From Meandrina meandrites (lineage: Eukaryota; Cnidaria; Anthozoa; Scleractinia; Meandrinidae), in assembly GCA_963693305.1 (NCBI GenBank), contig OY855905.1, forward strand, positions 33,682,750-33,746,749: a stretch of DNA of 64,000 bases, read 5' to 3'. Of the stretch, positions 1 to 59,078 are shown piece by piece. The notes under the pieces are model-generated. The model worked only from the letters and a program-made list of their open reading frames with translations, had not been told where the DNA came from and made no database searches. Made by a program: the position numbers and the translations under genes. Numbering within the stretch: the stretch's first letter is position 1; each line of letters opens with the position of its first letter.

Positions 1-1394
1 ATTTTATGCAGATGATCTAGTCCTTATATCTCAAAGTGCTTCAGGTCTTCAAAAGCAAATCGAAAAACTCCAAAATTACGTACAAAAATGGCTGTTGAAA
101 ATAAATCTTCGGAAAACAAAAGTTTTAATTTTTCAAAAGCAGAACCGTAAAAGCACCCGGGAAAAATATTCTTTCTTTTTAAATGGAAACCAAATTATTA
201 ATACCCCAGATTACACCTACCTGGGAACAATATTTAGCTCGAATGGGAGTTTCACCTCCTCAAAAAAGAGTTTAGTCGAAAAATCTAGACGTTCAGTATT
301 TGCATTCAAAAGGTATATTGAATTCAACAAACTCTCTATATCCAAATGTAATTTCTTATTTAATGCTGTCTTTCTACCCGTTCTTTTATATGGTTCAGAA
401 ATATGGGGGGCATATGATAGCCTCAATCTTAACAAATGGGAGAAAGATCCTATCGAACGCTTTCACTCGCAATTTTACAAATCTTATCTTTGCCTTAATA
501 GAAGAGCATCGAATGTCGCAGCAAGAAATAAAACCGGAAGACTCCCTCTCAAACTAACTTTTTTCTCTAATACACTCAAGTTTTGGCTTCACTTACTAAA
601 CCTTCCGACTTCAAGCGTTGCCAGACAATGCCTTCAAATTTCAACTCAACTGGCAGACTCTGGAAAAAAATGCTTTATGCTCTCCATCTATGATATACTT
701 AAACAATATGGTACCGATTTCTCTACTGATCTTCAAACTATGATTGATACAAAAGGAGATAGATTAAAAACTAAACAGTGTCAATCCAAAATAATCGAAA
801 ACTTTAAAACTGGTTTAGAAATGCATCAACATTAATTGATTAGATGTAACAAAAAACTGAAATTTTACTCTACTTTCAAAACAGATGTTACTCCCTCTAA
901 CTCACTAGAACTAATTACAAATCTTAAACACCGTCGGGCAGTAGCAAAACTTAGAGTAGGCAACCATAACCTACGAATTGAAACTGGTAGACATTCTTAT
1001 CCTAAACTTCCTGAGCATCTGAGAATCTGTCAAAACTGCAGCTCAAATGAAATTGAAAACGAAGAACATTTTGTACTTAATTGTAGTAGATATGATACGA
1101 TTAGAAAATCTCTAATAGACTACATTGTTAGAAATTATTCTGATTTTAGTTCTTTTGATGCCAATCAAAAAGTTACATTTCTCTTTAATAATATAGATGC
1201 CTTTCTCTGTAAAAAATTAGGTTACTTCATTCATGAAGCTTTTGCACTAAGAAATGAATCGACAATCGCAACAATTGTCAATTAGTTGATCCTATTACTT
1301 GCCCTTACATATCTTTAGATGTAATTCGTATTATTATTATCATTATTTTCTTATACTTTTGCAATACCATTTGTAATTGGGAATGCAAATAAAG
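1..1394 (+). pseudogene. 3' end of a non-LTR (LINE) retrotransposon, RT C-terminal part, one in-frame stop
   Basis: One reading frame is open from base 2 to 832, interrupted by a single TAA at 833-835, and open again in the same frame to the TAG at 1283-1285. The first residues are FYADDLVLIS, the catalytic Y-A-D-D box of LINE reverse transcriptases, so the window begins inside the RT domain. Further on are YLGTIFSSNG and LYGSEIWG, typical of RT thumb/connection regions, and near the C terminus a Cys/His knuckle (C-Q-N-C, then H-F, then C-S-R-Y) of the kind found after the RT in many LINEs. About 110 bases of 3' UTR with an AATAAA-like string precede a (TTG)n tail. The 5' half lies outside the window. 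The clade is not resolved. The single stop makes this copy inactive unless it is read through. Confidence 0.85.
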
Positions 1395-1425
<31 letters not shown>

Positions 1426-1426
1426 G
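1395..1426 (+). repeat. (TTG)n microsatellite tail of the LINE
   Basis: About ten TTG units directly follow the LINE 3' UTR. Simple-repeat 3' tails instead of poly(A) are typical of several LINE clades, so this marks the 3' boundary of the element. Confidence 0.8.
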
Positions 1427-1460
1427 CGTCGCACATGGGGCGTCTACAATCAGGCTACAC

Positions 1461-1463
<3 letters not shown>

Positions 1464-1502
<39 letters not shown>
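1464..1502 (+). repeat. (CT)n microsatellite
   Basis: About 19 CT units immediately left of the 1760-bp duplicated segment. The same segment is preceded by a much longer CT tract at 5824-5927, so the CT array is the left breakpoint shared by both copies. Confidence 0.95.
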
Positions 1503-1503
<1 letters not shown>

Positions 1504-3262
1504 GAAGAAAAGTAAGGCACTTTTGTAACGCTATTCTCTTTTTCTGATAGCTTGAACAATTCTACACGCAGCGAAACCATTCAAAGGCTGAAATAACCTT
1601 TAACATGTCATTCCAATGCATACAAGTGGTCAACATATACCATTTCAATATCACTGAATAAGACTCTAATATATACCTGAGAGGTTACATAAGTTCCCTA
1701 TCTCGTGGTAAGCATCCTGTTAAAAGCTTTAAATCTAATTTCTCGGCCGAAATGTAGCTATTGGCTTACCATTTATGTCCCACACGATTCTCTTGATTAC
1801 CACAATGATTTAAATGTGAGATATGACGCCCAGAAAAATTCTGCCGTGTAACTGTTTGACTCTTCATGCCAATGAACAGAATCATGGATCGGAAAAAGCT
1901 CATTTTTTGTTTCTTGACTTTGAAAACTTTATTCCATAAAAGTTCTTCGACCAAATTTGCTCAAACTTTAGCACAAGATAAAGTTATGCTTAGGCAATAT
2001 ATCAGAGAAAAATCAAAGGAAACGGCGCACTCCTTTATTTTTTATAAAGATTTTAACTTACTAATGTCTTAAAAGCGGCAACGTTACGAAAGCTCCCTAT
2101 TTGCTAGATGTTCCGAATGTCATTATCGGCATATTTTTTTGAGAGATAGGACACAATATTATAATCAAATTAAACACCATCACGACAGCAACAAGTGACC
2201 CAAATTTCAGATTTTTCCCTTTCAAGGAAAGGGAGTTAGGGCCACGAAAAGGGTTTTTGAACACCCGCGTAATTGAGCGGTAATGTGGTTAAGTCTCTAT
2301 GGACGCAAAAATTGATAGTTTGAGTTACTTCATGGGCAAATCAGTGATGCAAATACATCATTGACATAATTTATAACATAAGAAACTTGCTCCTTGCAAC
2401 ACGCATCACACAGCTTAGGGATATTTTAAAAACTACGCGCCTAACAATTGCGCATACCGAGGCCCTGAAAAGCACTCTGTCGAATATAAGAAGACTAACA
2501 AACCCACTACACAATAATTGTTCCAGAAGAGCTTGTGTTTGGCAACAGAAACACAGAGTTGTAAAGCAATGATTTCAAACACTGAAAGTCGTTTCACTGT
2601 TAAACGGTTGTTAAACCCGGCGCAAAGAAAAGAAAACCATATCAAGGTTGCTGATCCACCGCACAAAGCCTTGAGATGTTCTAACTATCAAGATCTAATA
2701 TTTGGTGCTATATGTATTGTACTCATATGCATAAATGACGATTTCTTTTAGGTTTCCTCCACTTAGCATAACACTTCCTGCTGAGCGCAGCAGAGATCTG
2801 CACTGTTGCGGGAAAAAATATCCATACATAGCTGTTTTAGAGAGGGCGTTATCTCTAATACCCACACCCTATCTAGATCGCAAAGTTTTGGGTGCGTGGC
2901 TAACGTAAGGTATTGCAGGTACTCATCCATAAACAAATGTACAATTATGAAATCAAGACGTTCTTTTTTTAGTATAATAGCATGTATATGTAAAGTGTTT
3001 TGCCTTAAAAAATAGACTGATTTTTAACCCTTGGAAGTGTGAGCAAATTTTGACGCGTTACAGTGGTTCAGGGAAGTGTGCCTGTTGGATGCTCCATTAA
3101 TATTTTGTAGCGTTCCGAATTTATCTTGTACAAGCATAGATAGTATCTTCGGCCACGTGTCTGGAGTGATGACGTCAGCTTGTCATTTATTTGGAGAGCT
3201 TCCATATTTGAGCCTTTCTATGGGTATTTCCGAAGAAATCGAAGACGCGACGATTACCAACG
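1503..3262 (+). repeat. 1760-bp direct repeat, copy A
   Basis: This segment is collinear with 5928-7687 at a constant offset of 4425 bases. I count about nine substitutions and no insertion or deletion, roughly 0.5% divergence. It begins with GGCACTTTTGTAACG (1517-1531), the reverse complement of the 22-bp minisatellite unit seen at 5628-5813, and carries related strings near 1683 and 2081. Short open frames of 60-80 codons occur in both copies but show no recognisable protein or codon bias, so I treat the segment as non-coding. It could be a real duplication, two copies of a mobile element, or two haplotypes assembled side by side. Confidence 0.9.
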
Positions 3263-4539
3263 AAAAAACGAAACTTTTTGACAGTTCACAGCGTATCAAC
3301 AATGATCAGTGCTAGCTATTGTTTTAGCAACTGCTTATATTTTTTTTGGTAAAATTTAAACAATAATTTCTGAAATTTGTGATATTTATTCGGCCGTTAC
3401 TTAGACTGACCACACTTTCACGCAATAATTTCAATTCATGGGAAGGTTTCGCAAGTTCTTGTTCTCCGCGTGTAATCAGCCAACAGCTAAGATATAATCA
3501 AGTAGCAGTCATTGGAGGTAAGCTCCTTTTGTAAATTGAAAAGATCAATAATTATTTGGTAGCCTATAGCTTAAAATGTCGTTTTCATTGAGCAATCTAA
3601 ACTGTCAAATACGAAAGAAAATTTTAAGAGCGAAGAACTTCCAAGAACTTATTAAAATTTTTTTAGCCAAACGTTCATTATACTAAGTATCTTACCTTTT
3701 CAAGCGCTACCAAATCATTTTTGCATACTATAACAACGTACTAGACCTCTGTTTTCAAGCTTCCCTCGCAAGGGAAACTCGCAAGTGCTTCGGAGCTCGG
3801 TTTATGGGCCATCGATTGGAGGATGTGTCACGCAATTTCAAATGTACGGATTTTTGAGCTCAGTAGCACTTGCGTACAGCGCTCTCAAAATTCGTTGTTT
3901 AAGTGGCCCAAAAGTATTTTTACATTTGCTTTAAGAAAAGACGTTGCTCTTCATTGGGTTATATTTTCATAACACTAGATGACAAACCAAAGTGCGATTT
4001 TTAACTGTCAATTTTGACCTTTTATTGATGGAAATACCGTGACACGAAAAAGCGATTTGTGAGCTCGGTACCACTTCACGGTACCACTGTCAAATTTGTT
4101 GTTCGAGTGGCCCAAAAATTTTATTATATATATTGGAAGAAGAAATGTTGCTCTTTCGTTTAGGATATATTTTTATAGCACTGGCTCTCAATATTGCCAT
4201 TTTTACCGTTCTGAAATAGGCAAAATAGGCCGAAAAATTACAAATCTTGAAAATATTATGTTTTGAGTGTAATTGTTTATTTAGCCATTTAAATTGTTAA
4301 TCCGTATGTCTTCTTTTGAATGATGTGTTAATTGTTTGACTGTGCTTTTTTGTGCTTTTTTGGTAAATTTTTAAGTCATGTGTGAACCACTTGTTAGAGC
4401 TTTCAAACCGTCATCGTCGCCGTTCGCGTAAAATAAAAATCTGATTGAACTTTAAGTACTTTTTTTTATAAATAGTTCCACTAGACCAACATTCTGGCCA
4501 AGTTTGAGAATTATCGATTTTTTTCAAATTGCACTCCTC
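3263..4539. other. Non-coding stretch, no gene seen
   Basis: AT-rich sequence with no long open frame and no splice-site pattern that I can turn into a gene. The only structure found is the diverged tandem pair at 3853-4181. Confidence 0.6.
3853..4181 (+). repeat. Diverged tandem duplication, about 205-bp period
   Basis: Unit 1 (about 3853-3974) and unit 2 (about 4055-4181) share ordered blocks: GAGCTC-G/A-GTA, CAAAATTCGTTGTT versus CAAATTTGTTGTT, AGTGGCCCAAAA, GTTGCTCTT, and ATTTTCATAACACT versus ATTTTTATAGCACT. Between them lies about 80 bases of less similar sequence. Divergence is high, so the duplication is old. Confidence 0.65.
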
Positions 4540-4925
4540 CAGGCGATATTTACGGATACTCGCTCTTAAATTGGCACGTGAACGGATAAAAACAGGCAGA
4601 CTATTCCAGAGTTCAGGAGCAGAAACAGCAAAGGCTCGAGACCCATATTAGGACTGGGATTTAGGCGTAATGAGGATGATGATCGGAGTGTTCTAGAAGG
4701 TTAGCAGCAGGTTAACAAATCTTGAATGTAAGTAGGAGATTGACGATGTAGAGCCTTAAAGGAAAGTAACAGAATCTCGAATGCGGTGAATGCGTTCAGA
4801 AACAGTAAGCCAGTTCTTTCATTATTGGAGTGATGTAGTCGACTTTCGGGAACAGGTGATAACGCGGGCAGCGGCATTCTCAGAAGAGTGAAAAGGATAA
4901 AACGCATCAGAAATTAGAATAGAAT
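4540..4925 (-). pseudogene. LINE reverse-transcriptase C-terminal relic
   Basis: On the minus strand, 4701-4907 encodes FKALHRQSPTYIQDLL, matching the conserved K-x-L-H-x-x-x-P-x-Y-I-x-x-L-L block near the end of LINE RTs. After a stop at 4701-4703 and a frame change, the next block reads AFAVSAPELWNSLPVFIR, the equally characteristic A-P-x-L-W-N-S-L-P-x-x-I-R block. The order and spacing fit one continuous ancestral ORF broken by a stop and a frameshift. It differs in orientation and sequence from the LINE at 1-1394. Confidence 0.75.
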
Positions 4926-5627
4926 GAAAACATCTGTTGACTTGTACTACTTTCAATTAGATCTAAGAAATCTGTTCATGATATGACATAATTTTCGGCT
5001 TATAAAAAATGGACAACTATATTAGGCTAACGATATTCGTCGACGTTAATGTCTTTTAAAGTTCAAAATACCAAAACCCCACTTGAATTGTTGCATAGCC
5101 GTGGATACCCAATGTTATGTTAGAGACATTTTTTGGTCTTCGCTGAAAAACAAATATAAACACAAGTTCAAAACTGAACAAGTCTATTTCGGGAGGGACG
5201 TGCGAGAACGAACCCGAACCCTACACACTTGTACCGATTAACAATAAACATTCTATTACACTATTTCTACGATTTGCGTAACATGAAATCCTGTATTAAC
5301 ATGACTAGTTCTTTAAAAACAACCTGGCAAAAAAAAGCTAGCAAAGCTGAGAATCTGCTCACAAAACAAACGTGGTTACACCAACGCCAAAAAAAAACCT
5401 TTGGCGAATAAATGTGCAGGAAACCTAGAACCAGGGATGAAGCCATCCCACGAGGCTTTACAAAAGGAAAATACCATCCCAAATAATGGTATCTGAGAAA
5501 ACTAAACAAAGAAAAGTTTTAATAAACGAAGATGACCACCACCTGCCATACTCCTACATCATTACCCATGACTCCTGTTAGAAGTGACAATCGCATGCTC
5601 TTTCGTCGGTAGTTACATTTGTATGGT
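4926..5627. other. Non-coding stretch, nothing recognised
   Basis: No long frame, no RNA gene and no clear repeat was found between the LINE relic and the minisatellite. Confidence 0.5.
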
Positions 5628-5813
5628 CGTTACACAAGTGCCCTATTTTGCGTTACAAAAGTTCCCCACCGTTACAAAAGTTCCCGATGATCGTTACAAA
5701 AGTTCCCTAGACACGTTACAAAAGTTCCCTAAGCACGTTACAAAAGTTCCCCACGTTACAAAAGTTTCCTTTTTTCGTTACAAAAGTTCCCTTTTTTCGT
5801 TACAAAAGTGCCC
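5628..5813 (+). repeat. 22-bp minisatellite, nine units of CGTTACAAAAGTTCCC plus spacer
   Basis: The 16-base core starts at 5628, 5651, 5670, 5692, 5714, 5736, 5754, 5776 and 5798, a period of 18-23 bases with a variable spacer. The reverse complement of the last unit (GGCACTTTTGTAACG) stands at 5942-5956, just right of the (CT)n tract, so the CT array is flanked by inverted copies of the unit. Subterminal arrays of short motifs are common transposase-binding regions in DNA transposons; that role is inferred here. Confidence 0.9.
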
Positions 5814-5821
5814 TTTCTTCT

Positions 5822-7687
<1,866 letters not shown>

Positions 7688-7887
7688 NNNNNNNNNNNNN
7701 NNNNNNNNNNNNNNNNNNNNNNNNNNNNNNNNNNNNNNNNNNNNNNNNNNNNNNNNNNNNNNNNNNNNNNNNNNNNNNNNNNNNNNNNNNNNNNNNNNNN
7801 NNNNNNNNNNNNNNNNNNNNNNNNNNNNNNNNNNNNNNNNNNNNNNNNNNNNNNNNNNNNNNNNNNNNNNNNNNNNNNNNNNNNNNN
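7688..7887. other. Assembly gap (200 N)
   Basis: Exactly 200 undetermined bases, a length that looks like a fixed placeholder. Sequence right of the gap does not continue the repeat as seen after copy A at 3263, so the gap joins unrelated flanks. Confidence 0.99.
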
Positions 7888-9201
7888 AGAACATGGGGAG
7901 GAAGGGGCCATAGAACTTTAAAAAGATGTACTTTGCAAATCGCTAATCGTTTGTAAAGTTTTGGACGATATCAACGTGCCATTTTGAATGCAATACTCGA
8001 CGATAGGATCTTTTTAGTGTTCGTCTGTTCTCGACCTAAATCTTGTCAACGTAAATAAGCTTAGTGAAATGAAAGTCGTAGTGTGAAAGCAATTTATAAG
8101 CAATTGCATTTTTAGCCAGAAAAAAAAATTAAAGGCTACAACGGGATAAATAAGCTTAGACAAGCAGAACATTCTGCCACTCATGCTTGTAGCTGATGAT
8201 CTTCAACAGGGTGAACCTAGTGTACAGTGTTTGTGAACTAGTTAAAATGTCTTCTGTATTGAACATTTGGTCCGGGTTATTCGTTTGTGTTGTCAACTCA
8301 TCCACTGGAGTGTTTTTTTGGTGGATAGCATCATCCATCATTTGAACAACCAGGCCTTTTTGTATGAAAATATTCTTGTTAAAGTTTTGCATATTCCATC
8401 AATATCTAAAGGTGGCGAATGTTCCTTCAAAAAATGTGTCTCACAGGGGTTTCGTCATCTCAATTTTTTCAGGGACACCTCGGAGTCTCAATTTCTTTTG
8501 CAGGGCTAAGAAAGTCTCGGTCGTGTAAAAAAGATATCAGTCTCAAATTTGCCATTCCACATCACATCCCTACATCTCTGTAAATTTTCCTGCTGCACAG
8601 TATTCATACAAGGAGTATTCATGGAGGGAGGTGGGGGAGGGGGGAGGGTGGGTGTTGATCGCAGTTGTAGTACTTCAAGACAACACTGCCAAAGGGAACC
8701 TCATGTTCCTATGATCAATCCTTGGGAATAATAATCTCAGTCCGGTCCATGGGGAGTTAGTGTTCAGTGACGGCAAAACTAGGAATGAGTGAAGCCAGAA
8801 AGTGTCGACACTGACATTAACTGTGCAGCAACCAATCAGATGGCAGATGAAACTGCTGGTTTAAATAATTATGATTACCATGAAGGTTTGAAGTTTCTTC
8901 TCTTGATATCCTGTTGATTTTTCCCTTGTGACAAAATAACATTCTACAAATAAATCTTATGTTCACTTTTTTCTTATTTGCACTGCAAAACAATTCCAAT
9001 GAATCTGTACACTGTGTTGTAAAATGTGTTGCTCTCCAAAAGCAACCCTTTTATTTTTGTTGCACATTTATGTTTTTTGTGAATTTTCTGGGCATTTAAA
9101 TAACTTAAGAAAATACCCTTGCCCACACAAAGGACTAAAAAATAATATTACACTTGATTCACTTTGCAAGCACATCTTTTATGCTTTTCCTCAAGTGGTT
9201 A
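7888..9201. other. Non-coding stretch downstream of the PTPN13-like gene
   Basis: No gene or repeat was recognised except a guanine-run cluster at 8617-8655. Confidence 0.5.
8617..8655 (+). other. Guanine-run cluster, potential G-quadruplex
   Basis: Five or more runs of at least three G separated by one to four bases (GGGAGGTGGGGGAGGGGGG, then AGGGTGGG). This satisfies the usual G4 pattern on the plus strand. No gene context is evident. Confidence 0.6.
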
Positions 9202-9644
9202 CAGTCAAACGCGCTGAACCGTAGCCACCCGAATAAGTTTTTGACATCTTTTTGACAAGTTTTTGATTAGTTTGATGGCTTCCGGTTGCACAACGGTTTA
9301 TACGAACGATCTGTGAAATGTTCAGTTTCAACTGGTTTTACAAACCCAGAAAACATTTCCTGTGCGAAAAGTTAAGTTTGACCAAATTTTTGTCGGCATA
9401 AAATTTATTTATCGCCAGTTGAACTTGGCATAATTGCTCGTGCGAAGCGTTGTTTGAAACCCTTTCAAACTCTGACATTTGAAGACGAATCATGCAACGG
9501 TTGATACCCCGCCTTCCATTTTTCAAGGCATCTGATTGGCAGTTTAAAGCAACCGGAAGCCGTAAAACTCATCAAAGTAATCAAAACTTGTCAAAAAGAT
9601 GTCAAAAACTTTGTTGGGTGGCTACGGTTGAATGCGTTTGACTG
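9202..9644. mobile_element. 443-bp Tc1/mariner-type MITE with TA target duplication
   Basis: Terminal inverted repeats of about 85-90 bp start CAGTCAAACGC and read inward through GTAGCCACCC, TTTTTGACATC and CTTCCGGTTGC on both ends. The element is flanked by TA at 9200-9201 and 9645-9646. A CAGT start with TA duplication is the Tc1/mariner/pogo signature. No transposase is inside. Confidence 0.85.
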
Positions 9645-10643
9645 TAAAATAATTATGTTAAAATTTAGTTACAAAACGTGGCAAATGGCTACTGCCACAA
9701 AGCAATTTTTTTAAAATCACTGAGCAGTTGTGGTTTTTATACCTAACTGACAAGTCCAAATTTTGTTTCGCTTTATTTAGGCATTTAGTGAACTTCTTTG
9801 GAAGGTCACCTTTTAAAAATACATTTAAGCGCAATGTTGGCAAGCAAATTCACCGAGTAAGGTAAAAAAACAAAATGGAGCCAATCAAATAAAACATGCA
9901 GCTCACTGAAGGTAGCGTCAAACAGCTCTTCTCCTTTCAATATTATAATAATTCTATCAAAAAATGTGGTTTTAAAACAGTGCAATATTGAAATAACTAA
10001 AAAGATGGATTAAATATTCTGCTTATTTAAGTTTTTCCTTTCTCATGTTAACAGCTTGTGTGTGCAACCCAAATATCCCTTTTGTTATAATTAAGAGCCT
10101 ACAAAGTGCATTACATAGATCTGTTTAAAATGCTCTACAGGAAATAAAAAAACTATATATTTGAGAGTAAAATATCACTGAAGCTTGGTAATGCAGATAA
10201 CAGAATCATTGACTTGACAAATTAAATAATTGTATCATTCTTCACTAAACATACTTAGGCATGCTTTGCATTGAAATAAAATAACTAGGGAAAATAATAC
10301 TTCACAGAATAAAATGCAAAACCTTCAGGCTGCAACACTAAACAAGTAAATTATATTCAATAAATCACTGAGTTATTCTCAACTGATAAATACCTGATAT
10401 GATACATAATTATAGTGAAATAATTTGTGGGTGTAATTGTTATTCACAAACAGTACATTAAAAATGTGACACCTAAGGAAACTTTCTATATTATTAATAG
10501 ATATCTACTTGTTAAAAATTATCATGTACAAAGATTTTCATGTAAAATCATCTCTCAAGCATACTTGTAATTATGTTTTTCTTGGTAAGGTTAACTGTGG
10601 GGAATATGATCTATAACAGTACCCAGAACAATACACAAAATTC
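9645..10643. other. 3' UTR and 3' flank of the PTPN13-like gene
   Basis: This AT-rich stretch follows the stop codon of the minus-strand gene (at 10644-10646). It should contain the 3' UTR. I found no convincing polyadenylation signal close to the stop, so the transcript end is not assigned. Confidence 0.4.
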
Positions 10644-55871
<45,228 letters not shown>

Positions 55872-55894
55872 GGTTATTACACTAACCTGGAACA

Positions 55895-57053
55895 CTGAAA
55901 CAAGGCAATTTAATTTCTAGTCAAATATTACCCTGATTCCATTGATGGAAGTACAAGTAGGGTTAAATATTTTTTTGTTAAAAAAGGTTACATATACATA
56001 CATGTACAGTATACACATATCAAGGTTGCTTAATATATAGTAAACTAAGAATATGTTTTGTACAGCTTAAGATAGCCTCCCATGCAGTTGTTTTTAAGGA
56101 CAATCGGAGTGAAATACAATTGCTCCCAAAATTGACTGCGTGGGAGGCTAAGCTTAAGACAACCTTGAAATATTTTGGTGGATAAGCAAGAACATCTTTC
56201 ACTGACTTTATGGTATACGTTACCTAAGATTAGAATGCCTGAAAATCAAAATGAAACATAGAAGTTTTCTCTGCTTCATCTTGTGTTGTCAGTCAACCAA
56301 AATCTTGCAACATATCTGCCTCTAAAAATAGAATACATTACATAACTATCACATAGTTACATGAATGTACAAAATTAGCTACATACATGTACAGATGTAT
56401 TTGCAACACATGTACGTTTAATATCAAGTTGTTCACTACACTGACTTGTGACATCCTGTTTGTATATGTACCGGTACTTCCAAAATGTTTGCAAAAAAAT
56501 ATTCAAGTGCCCACATTTACTGAATTCAAAAGCCATGGTAACACACTATATAATAAAGAATTTTGTCTGACAGTGCAGTTGATTAAACAAGCCACAAACT
56601 GCAAACAAAAATCTACTTACAAGAAGAATTAATTATTCTACTCACAGTTGAAGTACATCACAAAGAAACAAAATGTCATATAAAATGTAAATTAAATTTT
56701 ATGGTGTCACTTTAATAAATCAATTCAGCCAGCAGACAAGTTGACATTTAACACTGAAAACAGGTTCTCAAAATTTCACTTTTATCAAAATCCATGTCAT
56801 TTCAATAACTTAAAGTGGCACATTGACAACTAAGAAACCTATTGCTCAGCTGTAACTAACAGAGGTGTTACAGGCTATGAGTTTAACTACATTTAAGAAT
56901 ACTGGATCATATTACTTTCATATTACTTTCTTACTAATCAAAATAAGATAAAGTTAAGCAATGTTGAAATTTCTGCACTAGCCAGTGGAATACACGTACT
57001 GAGCCCTTAAAGTATTCAGTTGTAGTAAGAAGGTCACCTTACACTGTATGCCG
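55895..57053. other. Intron 1, proximal part
   Basis: AT-rich intron sequence between the start-codon exon and the upstream SINE. The only element found is the 78-bp MITE at 56073-56150. Confidence 0.5.
56073..56150. mobile_element. 78-bp MITE with perfect 9-bp target duplication
   Basis: The ends TAGCCTCCCATGCAGT and ACTGCGTGGGAGGCTA are inverted repeats. AGCTTAAGA stands directly on both sides (56064-56072, 56151-56159). A 9-bp duplication points to the Mutator superfamily. Confidence 0.85.
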
Positions 57054-57445
57054 GCTTTTTATAGCATGAAGCAACTAGGAGTATTGCTACTCCCCCCTGG
57101 ATGGGAGCTAATCCGTCACAAGTATGTGTAACCCCCTGAACCCCCCTCCCCTCCCCCACCCCTCCCTCCAGCCAGCATTGTCTCAGGTTGGCCAACAATT
57201 GGCCAGTACACTCCTGGCTCAAGTTGTTCAAAGGGTGGATAATGCTGTTCACCAGATAAATCACTATCCCTTGGATAGCAAAGTTTGTTCTGTCAACACT
57301 TATCCACTGGATAGTGATTTATCTGGAGGATAGTGTTATCCACCTCTTGAAAAACTGGGACCTGATGTGGTGAGAGGCATTGTGAGAGTAAAATGTCTTG
57401 TCCAAGAACAAAATGCAGTGATTGATCTCCACCACAGCTTGAATC
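57054..57445 (-). mobile_element. SINE copy interrupted by a MITE
   Basis: 57054-57175 and 57364-57445 match the SINE at 19225-19517 (GCATGAAGCAACTAGGAGTA, ATGGGAGCTA, then GAGAGTAAAATGTCTTGTCC). The middle is C-rich (57131-57172) and then holds the palindromic element 57216-57363. Confidence 0.75.
57216..57363. mobile_element. 148-bp palindromic MITE inside the SINE
   Basis: The left arm AAGTTGTTCAAAGGGTGGAT, then CAGATAAATCACTATCC, mirrors the right arm GGATAGTGATTTATCTGG, then ATCCACCTCTTGAAAAACT. No ORF. Confidence 0.8.
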
Positions 57446-59078
57446 CACTTTGCTGCTAACCTTTAGCTAAGAAGCTTAATGCTTTGCAAAAAAACTACAT
57501 CCTAGAAACTCATGTCCAATGTCCTATATTCATTAATTCAAGTCGTCTGAATTATCTTGCTCTTATATAAATGCAGTAAAAGCTAGGACACACTGCCAAC
57601 AATATGGTTTCCATGACTTTGTACAGAACATGGAACACTACACTGTACATTGTAATTGAAAACGATCAATAATCTCAAACTTCAAGTCACTAATTACAAA
57701 TGTTCCAGCTCAGAGAAAGCCAACAAAATCACAGCTAAAATATAAAACACAACCAGTAGTATATGACATATTACTTACATGTACTATAAAGATACTTACT
57801 AAGGTCCAACTAACTTAACCTGGTTGAAAAAACTGCTTAGAGCAGATTCTTGACTGTATTGTGTTTAATATATGATTCCCAAATGATTCAATATCAGAAA
57901 TCTTTTATTTTATTTGAATATAATACAAAAGAAATTAGCCAAAAGGCAAGCTACATTTAGTGTACAATGAAATAATTTGAGTCCACAAAATACAGTTTCT
58001 TAGATCAGGATAACATCATTAAATCTATGATCTGAATGTTTTCACAAGATACACAATGGATAAGCTGTCGCTGTGGCTGCCATCATCTAAAAAGAACTCA
58101 TGTCTCTATAACTACAGTACAATACACTATACGCTGTACAGTCAAAAAGAAAACATCTGAACAATATGACTTAAAATAATTGTAATGAACAAAAGATAAC
58201 GGTTTAAGACTATGAAACACAAAAACAAAATGAAAGAAAAGAAAACTTGGTACACTGTATGAACAGGTTGAGAAAGGTAGTCAAAACGCACCTGTCCACT
58301 GTGTATCTGAACTCAAGGGCAGGCTTTCATGCAGTACTTTATTCTAATTTTGGCAAATTTCTTCCTCTATAACTTACTGTAGTATTAAAATATTGCTCAA
58401 AACCACATCATGTTAATAATATCATTGAAAACACTCTTGAGGTAACAGATACTGTCCATGTTAATACCCATTGAATACAAGAACTTTTATTGCTCATATT
58501 ACCGAAAGATAAACAAAATAATTATTATTCTAGTTGCAATATATTTTTAAATAGAAAATTACTGATTCAGAAATAATATTGATATCTTAAACAAATATTA
58601 TGGGGAAAATGGCTATGCAGTATACAGAAATTCAAACACTGAAACAGTTTGCAGATTTAACATCTGACAAATCTTTAGCACAGTTATCCCTACTCCTGGT
58701 TTACTTTAGAAATCAGCTGCAGTAGTTCAAAAAGTTAAACACGACCACTGCAATTTAGCTTCTTTAATCTTAAACTTCATACTTCCATTACTAACAAAAT
58801 TCTCTTCGATTTTTGAACAGTGAAATATTTTCTTAAGATTTACACCTCCCTGTTTCTTGTACATGTGTGTTTCCTGTTTCCCTGTAATATGAGCATCATC
58901 CCCCTTAGCCTGTACGGGCCACTTTATACAATCTCACACTGGTCAGACAATTGCTCTTTCTGAAACTTACTTCCTTGTACACCTGCCAGTGCTACAGTTT
59001 GCTAAGGGCAGCATCCTTTAGGAAATGTACCAGATATTTCAAATAGCTGACTACATGTTAGGCACCATATCTTTGGAG
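57446..59078. other. Intron 1, middle part, nothing recognised
   Basis: AT-rich sequence without recognisable exon or repeat. Confidence 0.5.

Noticed and set aside
1766..3315. Several 60-80-codon frames repeated in 1503-3262 and 5928-7687
   Set aside because: They are conserved only because the DNA is duplicated; they overlap on both strands and have no recognisable domain or splice context.
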